64,000 nucleotides of DNA from positions 3,162,001 through 3,226,000 of the forward strand of contig JAJFPB010000003.1 of assembly GCA_020881915.1 (NCBI GenBank), given 5' to 3'. Origin of the DNA: Paramyrothecium sp. XJ0827 (Eukaryota; Ascomycota; Sordariomycetes; Hypocreales; Stachybotryaceae). Position numbers and translations under genes: made by a program. Each line of letters opens with the position of its first letter. Within the stretch, counting starts at the first letter, position 1. Shown here piece by piece: positions 45,165-55,035 of this stretch. The notes beneath the pieces are model-generated. The model was not told the origin of the DNA, searched no databases, and saw nothing but the letters and a program-made list of their open reading frames with translations.

Positions 45165-46924
45165 TAAGACGATCATGAACACGACATGCCGAGCAAGGCG
45201 TACATAGACAATTTCTTGTGTCTTTTTTTTAACATTTCGCTTCAAATATTGCTGCTGGGTTGCCAATGGCCCAGCACCATGTTTTTGTGTTGTCCTATAC
45301 TACCTGCTGAGGATTGGCAAAGGCTTTGTTTATGAAGCGCCTAATATCAGCGTATTCGACTCTTGGATTTGAAACCGTTTCTTTTCTTTTTCGATGTTGT
45401 CTGGGTTGCTTACGGTTTGGCTACATAACCGGACGACGCAGTTTTGCTGGGCGACATCCCGAGCGATGTAATCAAAGTTTCTTGGAGAGAAGGGACTGTC
45501 GACGCACAGACTTGTTGGGCATTAGACATGTGCCCGTGTTGTGGATAGGCGAATCAGCAGCATAAAAGCTGCATTCCCACCATCGAGACATGGTGGCGAT
45601 GTTGAGCACCGCGTTTGCTTAGCAGAAATGACTGAGCTTGTCGGGAGGGTCTCGGCATGGATTGGATGATGCTGTTACCAGGAGTTTCATGGAAGAGAGA
45701 GCGAGTTCTACCCCGGGTTCAAGAGCGCTTCGGGTTGTAGTTCTGGTAGCCAGGCCCTTGTAGTTCATGGGCCAAGAAATACAAAAGGTTACTGATCAAT
45801 GATTCCTGTCCCATCTGCACAAGAATACTTTAGGTTTGACATACTTCAAAAGATGTTCCCATGCACTGACTTTTTACAATGTGTCTGTAAAGCTAGAGGT
45901 AGGTTTACAAGGACGTAGGAGTATTGGAGGGGGTCTTTTGCTCGCTTGCACCTCAACACCTGTCAACATCTGTCAAACCGCACGGTGCCTGACACTCGTG
46001 CTCCTGAACCCGGAGACCTCTTGCAACTGACCTTCTTTTCACTTTGCAACGCAGGGTCTCGGTCAGTTTGAGGTCGTTCACTCTGCTTCTCACCCCATCT
46101 CATCTCGACTGAAAGCTGCGGCAGAGCCTCAAACGACCACCTCGACGTCCGAAAAGGCATGAAACGTGCTGTATTGACGAGACATACCCGACATATTCCA
46201 TCTCGCCGCTCATTAGTATCTCTAATTCACGAAAACACAACAGTCGGCGAATCCTCGAACTGCCAACTTGATCTTCCAATGAGTTGAGCCTCGCAGTCGG
46301 ACTCTTCTTGAATACCATTTTCACGCATATATCGCATCACCTTCGATTTATTCTCCCGCGCGGCTCTTTCTTGGATCTGGTGAGTGCACGCTGCGATTGT
46401 TTGTTTCTGCCACCATCCAAGACCAAGAACAGGGGAGGAAGGAGCCATCAAGAAGGGTGCTTCTGAAGACAATACTCTCCTTCCCGCTTTTCGTTGCGCA
46501 CACGGTATCTTACCTTATTCCAAGGCTCTCACCTTCCTCGTTCTGAACAGTGTGTGCCTCACCTGACCTCGAGTGAGAGTCGTCGTCGTGAGTCCACTGA
46601 GCTGCGCGTTTGGATCATCGTTAGGCTGGCCACAACATTTCACACACGATCTCCAGATCCCGCACCATCATTATCTTGGCATATACGGCTCTTCGCCTGT
46701 GACAGTCGTTTCCCGTGTCTCTAGTGAGGCGGTTGCTATCTTACACACTCCTTTGCCGTTCCTTTCAGCACTACCAGGATTTCTCCAAGGCGATACGCAA
46801 CACACCCGGCCTCTCTTTACTTGAGCACATTTCTGACCAGTACTCTCCTTCCAGCCATTTTTGCGCCATCTCATAAAACAAACGCCTTGTTGAACCACAG
46901 GATATATCGGTTTCAACTTTCGCA
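45165..46924. other. Intergenic, 3' flank of palI and promoter of the next gene
   Basis: No gene is supported. The last 900 bp are C/T-rich on the plus strand and include several short frames of leader type. Confidence 0.45.
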
Positions 46925-48610
46925 ATGGATCGTACCTCCTCTCCTCCACATGTCCCACCGTCCGCCTCTCCTGCGCCTTCAGCGGCTCCTAAACAGCCAA
47001 CGTACACAACTGCCGGCACCTTATGGAACCCCAGCGCTTCCCAGCCACTCCAAGCTCCTGCTCGTCGCGGCCGCTCCTTCAAGTGGACAACGGGAGGTTC
47101 TCGTTCCGACCTGGCACTCTTTCCCAAATCTGTCCTCGCTTCGCTTCCTCTCAAGGCCAACCTTAGCCGAGCACCATCCTTTCAGCGATACAGCCCCCTT
47201 CAACAGAACTACGATCGCGCCGTCAGCCCTTTCAGCGACCAGGACCACAAGCTCGCCCCCATGTCGCCGCAAACTCCAAGTATGCGCTCTGGCAATACCT
47301 TGGCACCTCTAGCCTCACTACTGTCACAGCTTGACAAAGACAATCACGCCGATGCAGGTGCGAGCGAAGGTGACGATGAGGGAGATGAAGTTGATGACGA
47401 CGATGACAGCGACTTCAACATGGATCCTCTGCGCAATATGACTGTCAAATCCCTCAACAACCTGGCCTCGTATCCTAATCCAAACCAAAGGAGGGCTCAG
47501 AAGGCGCTCTACGGACGGATAAAGCCTATTCTGGCGGCAAAACCCTCCATCGCGAGAGCCAGTGCCCCATCCTCACCTCCCTTGCAACGCATGGGTTCTC
47601 CAGCACATCTTCGTCAAGGGCGTGGCTTTCCAACACTTCCAACCGCACAGTCAGACTCTTCCCTCTTGAGGCAGGCAAAGAGCACTATTGGAGTCGAGCC
47701 CGAGTTTTACCGTCCCATAGACGCCCAGACAGACGGCAAAGCTGCACACGACAGGCGTCACGGCATTCTACGTGCCTCTGCGTCGCAGACACCCGGCCCA
47801 GGGGCTCCAAGGCCACTGACTGCTGGACCCCCTGGCCAACGGCAATACCGCGCTTCCACATTCGAGTCGACTTTCAAAGCTCTTCAGCACAAGATTAGAC
47901 TACATATTGAAGATACCGGCGACCACGACACTGCATCGATTGCTCGACAGACCATGTTCCAAGCGGGAATCGACGATGCCGAGCTCGTCACCGACGCTTT
48001 TCCATCTCCACTAGGTATATATGTGCCCGAAAGGGTTGCAACTCCAAACAGTGCCTCCGTCAACAAACCGCCCAGCCTGGTGGCTGATACCCAAGACAGC
48101 GGTCCAAGCGGGCAGACATCCGATACAGACTTTGCGCCCGTCGATGGCCGCGAGGGCAGGTTTGAAGCATTCCACCAGACCGACTGGTATAACTCTCAAG
48201 TAGCTTTGGCAGAGAAGCCCAAGTATTCCTTCGAGATTCCTGGATTATGCAAACCTGAAACGGATCGTTTGAGTGATGCAGCCTTGATGGCTCGCAGCAA
48301 ACGGATCAATAGATATTGGTATGAGGGAGCAGGCATGTTAGCAAAGACAACAGATGAACTACTCGCAGAATCCGGCCAGCGGAACCCTGCCCAGAAATTT
48401 GGGGCAGTTGGGGACGGGCGACCGCAGAGGGTGCCGAATCATTACAGCCCCATCACCATTGAGGATGCAAACCGCATGTCCGTGACAGAGCATGCGAAGC
48501 CGCTCTTGAACATGGCCTTGGCGAAACTCCTCCAGGCAGTAGAGAAGGATACAATCCATCGGAACCAGCACGCCGAGCGCAGCCCAGGTGTGGTCGGGCG
48601 CCCATGTTAA
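46925..48610 (+). CDS. Orphan Ser/Pro-rich protein (561 residues)
   Basis: A single open frame starts at the ATG in the context TTTCGCAATGG. I recognise no domain. The N-terminal 130 residues are Ser/Pro-rich and basic (RRGRSFKWTTGG, KANLSRAPSFQRYSPLQQNYDRAVSPFS). A strongly acidic run (EGDDEGDEVDDDDDSDF, about 149-166) is followed by a conserved-looking motif MTVKSLNNLASYPNPNQRRAQKAL and a positively charged linker. The C-terminal half carries a globular-looking segment (FEAFHQTDWYNSQVALAEKPKYSFEIPGL, DAALMARSKRINRYWYEGAGML). Composition suggests a regulatory or scaffold protein. The last seven codons follow a CAG/GTG donor-like word, so a short 3' exon cannot be excluded. Confidence 0.7.
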   Translation: MDRTSSPPHVPPSASPAPSAAPKQPTYTTAGTLWNPSASQPLQAPARRGRSFKWTTGGSRSDLALFPKSVLASLPLKANLSRAPSFQRYSPLQQNYDRAVSPFSDQDHKLAPMSPQTPSMRSGNTLAPLASLLSQLDKDNHADAGASEGDDEGDEVDDDDDSDFNMDPLRNMTVKSLNNLASYPNPNQRRAQKALYGRIKPILAAKPSIARASAPSSPPLQRMGSPAHLRQGRGFPTLPTAQSDSSLLRQAKSTIGVEPEFYRPIDAQTDGKAAHDRRHGILRASASQTPGPGAPRPLTAGPPGQRQYRASTFESTFKALQHKIRLHIEDTGDHDTASIARQTMFQAGIDDAELVTDAFPSPLGIYVPERVATPNSASVNKPPSLVADTQDSGPSGQTSDTDFAPVDGREGRFEAFHQTDWYNSQVALAEKPKYSFEIPGLCKPETDRLSDAALMARSKRINRYWYEGAGMLAKTTDELLAESGQRNPAQKFGAVGDGRPQRVPNHYSPITIEDANRMSVTEHAKPLLNMALAKLLQAVEKDTIHRNQHAERSPGVVGRPC

Positions 48611-49548
48611 CTAGCTTCCGAAGGTTGGGGCTGCCAAGGAGCCAGGTTCGAGGAAACCAGGCTGAAGCGCATCTATTCAGCGACTAGGATCAGCTATGTC
48701 GGTTTGCTACATGTTTTAAGGACAAAGGTGGCGGAGTTCCGGGTCACTACGGAGGTTAACTGCGGAGGGTTGGTAAATGGAGGACAGAAGATGCGTTCGC
48801 GGTTTCTTTTGATACTTTTCATTGTAACTTTATGACTAACTCGTCGTGTTGGTAATGCTATGCGATGCCCTTCTGGATCGCAGTTGATGGGCTGGCCTCG
48901 TGAAGGCGACGCAGGTTGGGTGGTGCTTGAGACTTGAGACATTCATAGGCTTGGTGGAGAGGGCTAGTGCGGGAACTTGGACCCTAGTATTAGTTACAGT
49001 CTCTTTCTTCTATTCCTGATTCTCCAGTGCAAAAGGTGCCGTCGAGAAGGTAGAGACATGATGAAAGATGCGTCTTCTGGATCAGATAAAAAATCATGTG
49101 GACGTCAGGGGTATCTCGTGGTGCTTGCTAGGACATGGGGTACCGTGCCTTGTTAGAGCATGTGCCTTTGGTGGTGCACTCGACTGCCGGTACGTACCGA
49201 TTCTTTGAATGACGTTTCATGTGCCAGATGGCTCTAAAAAAATCTGGGAATCAACACCAGCAATTAAATTACCACGCGACTCGGGCCACCTTCTCCTTGG
49301 TCCATCCTTTCAGCAAGCCCGACTGGGAGTGAAGTCGCCCATCTTTCGACCTCAGCGCCAATATCGCCTTTTTCGCGTCTAGACGTCCAGGTTCTTGTGG
49401 CGCGCCGTGGCTGGTGACGATCAGTCTTCATTCAACCTGACTAGGTACCTTTGGCAGATCACAGTTTTGGCAGGACCTCTAAGTCCGGCACCGAAACCCG
49501 CGACCAGATATTCACCTTGACTGAGCAACGCCAAACAGCTCGCCCAAG
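48611..49548. other. Intergenic
   Basis: It holds the 3' flank of the orphan gene and the promoter of the phosphotransferase. No gene is seen. Confidence 0.45.
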
Positions 49549-50973
49549 ATGGTGTACGTGAGGCAGCGGGAGCTCCCGTCGCTCAAGGAGTACAAGTACT
49601 CCTCGGTGGACCGCTCGCTGGTGTCCAAGTACATCCTGAAGCCCTTCTACACCAACGTGGTCATCAAGTGCTTCCCGATGAGCATGGCGCCCAACCTCAT
49701 CACCCTGACGGGCTTCATGTTCGTCGTCGCCAACTTCCTGACGCTGCTGTGGTACAACCCGACGCTGGACCAGGACTGCCCCGTCTGGGTCTACTACAGC
49801 TGGGCGGTCGGCCTGTTCCTGTACCAGACGTTTGACGCCGTGGACGGCTCCCAGGCGTGAGTCGCTCATGGACTTTTCCCCCTCTCAAATGGAAAAAATG
49901 AATAAAAATAAAGGGGGAGTCTGATTTTCCTAACTGACGTTTGATCCTTTTCCAGTCGACGAACCAGGCAGTCCGGACCACTGGGCGAACTGTTTGACCA
50001 CGGCGTCGACGCGCTGAACACGTCTCTCGAGTGCCTCATCTTCGCCGCGTCCCAGAACATGGGCCAGAGCTGGAAGACGGTCGCGACGCTTTTTGCCTGT
50101 AAGAGCAATCACACCCGCCCTCTCCCGAGATTCTCTACTGCTCCCCCCCCCGGTCCCATATGCTAACCCGACCTTTCTCCAGCTCTCCTCACCTTCTACG
50201 TCCAGACCTGGGACGAGTACCACACCAAGACGCTCACCCTCGGCATCGTCAACGGGCCCGTCGAGGGCGTCCTCATCCTCGTCGGCGTCTACGCCCTGAC
50301 GGGCTTCATGGGCGGCGCGCACTTCTGGCAGCAGAGCATGCTGCGGACGCTCGGCGTGCCCGCGTCGCTCGGCATCCCGGGCTTCATCTACGAGCTGTCC
50401 TTCACCGAGTGGTACCTCGTCCAGGGCAGTGTCGTCCTCGTCCAGAACACGGTCGAGTCGTCGCTCAACGTCCTGCGCGCCCGCCGTGCCCGCGGCGAGC
50501 GCACCCGCCACGCCCTGCTCGGCCTGCTGCCCTTCTTCAGCATCTGGGTCCTCGTCGTCGCCTACCTGTACCTGCAGCCCAACATCCTGCACAACCACCT
50601 CGTGCCCTTCGCCCTGTTCGCCGGCATGGTCAACGCCTACAGCGTGGGCCAGATCATCACGGCCCACCTCGTCAAGCTGCGCTTCCCCTACTGGAACGTG
50701 CTGGGCCTGCCCCTCGCCTTTGGCGTCGTCGACTCCCTCGGCCCGTACCTGACCCAGCACCTCGGCTTCGGCTGGCCCAGCGCCCTGGGCGACGACGTCT
50801 ACCAGGTCGCCTTCGTCTTCCTCATGCTCGGCGGCGCGCTGGGCGTCTACGGCAGCTTCGTCGTCGACGTCATCGTCACCATCTGCGACTATCTCGACAT
50901 CTGGTGCCTGACCATCAAGCACCCGTACGTCGAGGGCGCCGAGCAGACAGACAACGCCAAGAAGTCGCAGTAA
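49549..50973 (+). CDS. Choline/ethanolamine phosphotransferase (CDP-alcohol phosphatidyltransferase)
   Basis: Three exons are modelled: 49549-49856, 49956-50098 and 50183-50973 (donors GTGAGT and GTAAGA, branch words CTAAC/CTGAC), giving 413 residues, close to yeast Cpt1 and Ept1. It transfers phosphocholine or phosphoethanolamine from the CDP-alcohol to diacylglycerol in the ER membrane, the last step of the Kennedy pathway. The catalytic motif D-x2-D-G-x2-A-R-x8-G-x3-D-x3-D is complete (DAVDGSQA joined by the first intron to RRTRQSGPLGELFDHGVD, from about residue 97). About seven to ten hydrophobic segments follow. The start region (RELPSLKEYKYSSVDRSLVSKYIL) is also typical. Whether it prefers choline or ethanolamine cannot be decided. 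The third codon position is almost always G or C, producing a 330-codon shadow frame on the opposite strand. Confidence 0.94.
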
Positions 50974-51767
50974 AGGGTGAGCTGCATGGCAGGAAGGTCT
51001 CTTCTTGCGATGCGCCGTGCCTTTCCCCGATATCCGCGCGACGTAGGTATCAATATAGCATGGAGGGAGCGGTTGCGTACGAGGGGTTCTTCACAAGTGT
51101 TGTGTTGATACAACGAATACACCAGCAATTGTGGTTGCAAGGAGATTAATGATACGGGATTTTGGCTCCTGTGGAGGCACGATTGTCGATATGTAGATCG
51201 GAATGGAATGGTTATCAATTTAATACGCTGCCGGAAATGGGCACAAGCGGGCATCGACGTGCGAGCCCCAGGGTTTGGATGGGGCTGGGCATAGAAATAG
51301 AAGGATAAGCAAGGTATCAACATGAATGTTTTTTGTTCCCCCCAAGGAGGCTTGACCATAGAAAATCACCGACTCAACGACCTAATACATGGCGCCAAGC
51401 AAACCTGACCGTCACAGAACGTTGATGCGATCTTCTGTCTAGGCCGTGATGGTGGGCATGTCTCGTCTGCGCATGATGAGGTAAAACCACTACAAGAAAA
51501 TTAAAAGGTGCAACAACCTCTCCGCCATAAACGCCTCTGCTGTATTCCTCCGGAACAGGTGCATGCAAACCACCAGGTTCAAACAAAAATCTTCCCATCT
51601 GCGGATCGGGGACATTCGACTAAAAATGATTCGTGCCCTCGCATCCATGCGCCATGAGCCGAAGCTGCTTCCCAAATGCTGATAAGATATATTTTCTGTC
51701 GTGTCTTTTACTCATTTCCCTTTCCCCGTTCTCGTTCTCGTTCTCGTTCTCGTAGTCGTTGAATTCG
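50974..51767. other. Convergent intergenic region
   Basis: It lies between the 3' ends of the phosphotransferase and kapC. A GTTCTC hexanucleotide tandem is at 51728-51752. Confidence 0.5.
51728..51752. repeat. (GTTCTC)n microsatellite
   Basis: Four tandem GTTCTC units lie just beyond the kapC stop codon. Confidence 0.8.
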
Positions 51768-53111
51768 TTAGAGCAGGTCATCGGTGCCGCTGGCCACGCT
51801 CTGCTCTATGGCATGTCGGATGGCCCGTTCGGAGAATACGGGCCCTTGACCGTCGCATCGGGCGCTAGATTTGAGGATATCGCTGACATTCCCGACATCG
51901 ACGAGCCCTCGCTTGAAGAGGTCGTGCGCGATGATGAAGTCCCAGGCGGCGCCGGCGGCGAGAAGACGTTCGCCGTTTTCTGTCGTCACGATGCGGTGGG
52001 ATGGAAGCTTGTTGTTGTGGTCCTGCAGCACGTTGGAGTAAAAATCCGTAGGGCTGTACTTCAACGGGCCCGTTGAGATGGGCTCGGGAGAGTGGTGATT
52101 GCTGTTACCGCCTACGGCCGAGGTAGCGCGAAGGATCTCGTTCTCGGTGGACATCTTCTGCAAATCTCGCTTGAGGCGTTCGTTCTCCTTGGAAGCATGT
52201 TGCTGGGCTGCCTCGAGGCTGGCCAGCTTCGTCTCTAGATCCTTGACATGCTTCTCTTTTCTTTCGCGAAAGGCACGTTGACTAGAGATTGAGGAACCGT
52301 GTTAGCCACCAGCTAGACGGTGAGGCGGGGCCGCCCGCCCATTGACATAGATAGGCGCCACAGAAGAAAGGGAAAAGAGAGATAGGGACGCGGGAACGTA
52401 CGCAGCACGGTTCTGAGCCTTCCTCCTGGACTGAGCCGGGGTCATGGAATCATCGTCCTCGCTGCCATTGTTGCGACCTTGACCTCCGTCGTCGCCCGGC
52501 GAAGGCTCGGACTTGTCAAGGGAGGGCGAGATGCTTTGAGAGAGGCCATTTACAGCGGCGGCAGCGTCGTTCAAGCCATCGTGGTGTTGCTGAGGAGGCT
52601 GTTGATGCTGCTGGTGTTGCTGCAGCTGGTGCTGGTTGTGGCCAAAGACGGAGGACTGGTTGGGTGGTGTAGGAGGCCCCGGGAAGCGAGAGGCGGCGGG
52701 CTGCTGGTGGTTGTTGAAGGGACCCTGGGGAAAGTCGAAGGCCTGGAAATGATCGGTTGGGGGCATGCCATCAAAAGTATCCTAATGGAGGGCACGACAG
52801 GTCAGTACGCGAAGCCCGAAGATGCCCATGCGCAGCTGTGGGTTGATAGAGTAATGCTCAGGTAAGGCAGTGAGTGAGGCGCTAAGGCAGGGCAACGCCA
52901 GGGCCACGAGCAACACGATAGGGCAGCGGTAGAGGAGGAGCAGAGAATGTGGGGGACAGGGCCAGGAAGGGGAGAGACTGACAGGCGGGGAGGTGTTAGC
53001 GAAGTCGTCGGAAGCAGTGGAATGCGAATTCGACGGGGTCAGAGGCGGGATTGTCATGAACTGGTGATAGGGCTGAGCGCCTGCGAACTGATATTGGCCG
53101 GAGAAGTCCAT
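51768..53111 (-). CDS. kapC: KapC-type bZIP transcription factor (AP-1/Yap-like)
   Basis: Three exons are modelled: 53111-52983, 52781-52402 and 52281-51768, giving 340 residues. The basic region is of the fungal AP-1 (Yap/Pap1) type: RRKAQNRAA joined by the second intron to QRAFRERKEKHVKDLE (about 162-186). The heptad zipper (LETKLASLEAAQQHASKENERLKRDLQKM) follows. The C-terminal block GAAWDFIIAHDLFKRGLVDVGNVSDIL and ARCDGQGPVF (about 270-310) is the hallmark that separates KapC from Yap1, which has cysteine-rich domains instead. The N-terminal part is Gln/His-rich (HNQHQLQQHQQHQQ). The 201-nt first intron uses a weak GTCAGT donor. The frame stays open into this intron for another 66 codons, but the family pattern resumes only at DTFDGMPPTDHFQAFDF. 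Confidence 0.85.
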
Positions 53112-53699
53112 GATGCCACCTGGTTCTGCCCTCGCCCGGGGGGTATGGCGGGGGGAGGAAAGGAAATGTTCGTGTCTACGGGAGAGGAAGAGGAAGAGCG
53201 AGGTTTTGTCAAGTGAGGCGAGGCGAGGCGAAGCGATGGGAGAACGGGTGGAGGACGAAAGTTAAAAGAGCCAAGCGTTGGCGGCGAACGGCCACGGCGC
53301 CGGGCAAGGAAGCTGCTTTGGATTTGGTTCGGCTTGCCTTGATTTGATTGACTGGCCTGATTTATTAAGTGAGTGAATGGGTGAGCGAGTGAGCGAGAGT
53401 GAGAGAGTGAGAACTGCGAGACTCGGACACTGACCGCAGGCCACCTCACTTTAGGACGGCCCCAAGCAGACACGCCATGCCATTGCCATGCCATGCCACA
53501 CGCGCCTATTTACAGTGCCTTGCTAGCAGGAATTTAATGCTGCACGCTGGAGAGAGGGGGAAGGGGGATGGTTCGCTTGGGTTTAGCGGCGCCCCTCCAC
53601 TGATCGCCTCCGCTGACAGGATTGGGAATGGAGGGGGGACGGGTGCGCCTGACTGCTACTTTGCCTTGCATTGTCAGCTACAGGACCTGGTAGGTGTTT

Positions 53700-53895
53700 G
53701 AGGCAGGTAGGTAGCTAGGTACCTTGCATCGCCTTGCCTCAACCCAGACCCAATGGTGGGAAGAGAGGCACACGCTACACTGCCTTGCCTGTCATGACCG
53801 CACTGTGAGGCAGACATGTGCATTGGCAAACAATAACATTACCATGCCCAATATAGGTAGGTAGGTAAGGTAGGTGAGAGAGGCAAGTAGGTTCC
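53700..53895. repeat. GGTAGGTA word cluster
   Basis: GGCAGGTAGGTAGCTAGGTACC at 53702-53723 and ATAGGTAGGTAGGTAAGGTAGG around 53854-53876. Confidence 0.65.
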
Positions 53896-54469
53896 GAGTA
53901 TTTTAGCCTCGCACCTACACCGGTGACCGGCCGTGGCTATCTCGTGCCTTTCCTATCCAACCGTGCTCGGCACCTCGTACACCTGAATAGTTGTCCATCG
54001 GCAAGGCAAGGTACCTCGATTGGAACGGACAAGGGCCCGGGGCCTGGGACCGGCCAAATCAAACCTGCATGCCACCCTCGAGGATAGGAGCAGGAAGCCA
54101 ATGCATGGTGTGTGCCGGAACGTGTCCGGCGTGGAAAACTAACGCACAGCAATGTGGCAGCCATCCTCGCCTGCCCGTCAATCAATCCTCGGTACTGGTA
54201 CTCTGTACTGTGGGAGCAACCGGAGCCGCTCATGAAGACAAAGTGTTGCGTTTTGTCGTCATGTGCCATCGGTTCCGCGCGTCCCTAAGGTAGATGGTGA
54301 CCCGAATTCGCTTGATCCGGCCTCCTCCGTGCTACATGAATATATCCTCATAGTAGGTCCTCATAGTAGCAACGCAAAAAGTAACGTTGGGTAGGTACCC
54401 GACAAGGCAGAGGCCATGGTAATGGAGTGACTGAGGCAATGGAGCGGAACTTCGGCCCATACCTACAGA

Positions 54470-55035
54470 GTACATACCTTACCTAAGGTACCTTACCTAC
54501 GGTAGTAGCCTTTCATCTTATCTTAGCCTAGCAGTCATTAGTATTCGTACCTGATCTTGCCCTTGCGGCAAGAGAGGTCAGGTCAGGTCAGGTAGGTAGG
54601 TAGGTAAGGTAGGTAGCCGGAAGGATGATGAAGCATAAGGTACCTAGTTGGTTGCATGCGCTGAAGTTGCGACCGCCTTTCTGGCGTCGAATCAGGTCGC
54701 ATCGGCTCTCCCACTTTCGAATTCGCTTCCACGACGAGGGGACGCACAGTGCCTTATGAGCGGTCCCTGCCATGGATCCCCTGTTCGACCCTGGGCCGCA
54801 TGCCAAACTACGGCACTAGCCTCCCCAGCTACTCTCGGGTACGCTTTGGTGTGCAGATGTCAGGACCGTCCCTCCATGCTGGGATCTCCTCTTCAGTTGC
54901 TACAGTGCCTCAGGTAAGGTAAGGCAAAGGTAAGGTAAGGTAAGATACGTCCAGGTCGGTGCGTAACCAAGGCAAGTACTGAGATATATCTATCTACTTC
55001 AGTACCTACCTTACCTACCGCACCTACCGAAGGTA
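54470..55035. repeat. Dense CCTTACC / GGTAGGTA / AAGGTACCTT cluster
   Basis: It contains AAGGTACCTT (54485-54494), GGTCAGGTCAGG followed by five GTAG units (54577-54616), AAGGTAAGGTAAGG (54913-54945) and TACCTTACCTACCGCACC (55009-55027). It is the strongest concentration of the dispersed family in the window. Confidence 0.75.

Noticed and set aside
47274..47330. Possible 50-nt intron (GTATGC ... CACAG) in the 46925-48610 gene
   Set aside because: Its length is not a multiple of three, and removal would break a frame that stays open for 430 further codons.
49930..50922. 330-codon frame opposite the phosphotransferase
   Set aside because: It is a shadow of high G/C third positions; low-complexity acidic translation.
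50160..51149. 329-codon Arg/Pro-rich plus-strand frame
   Set aside because: It overlaps exon 3 of the phosphotransferase in another frame and is arginine/proline noise.
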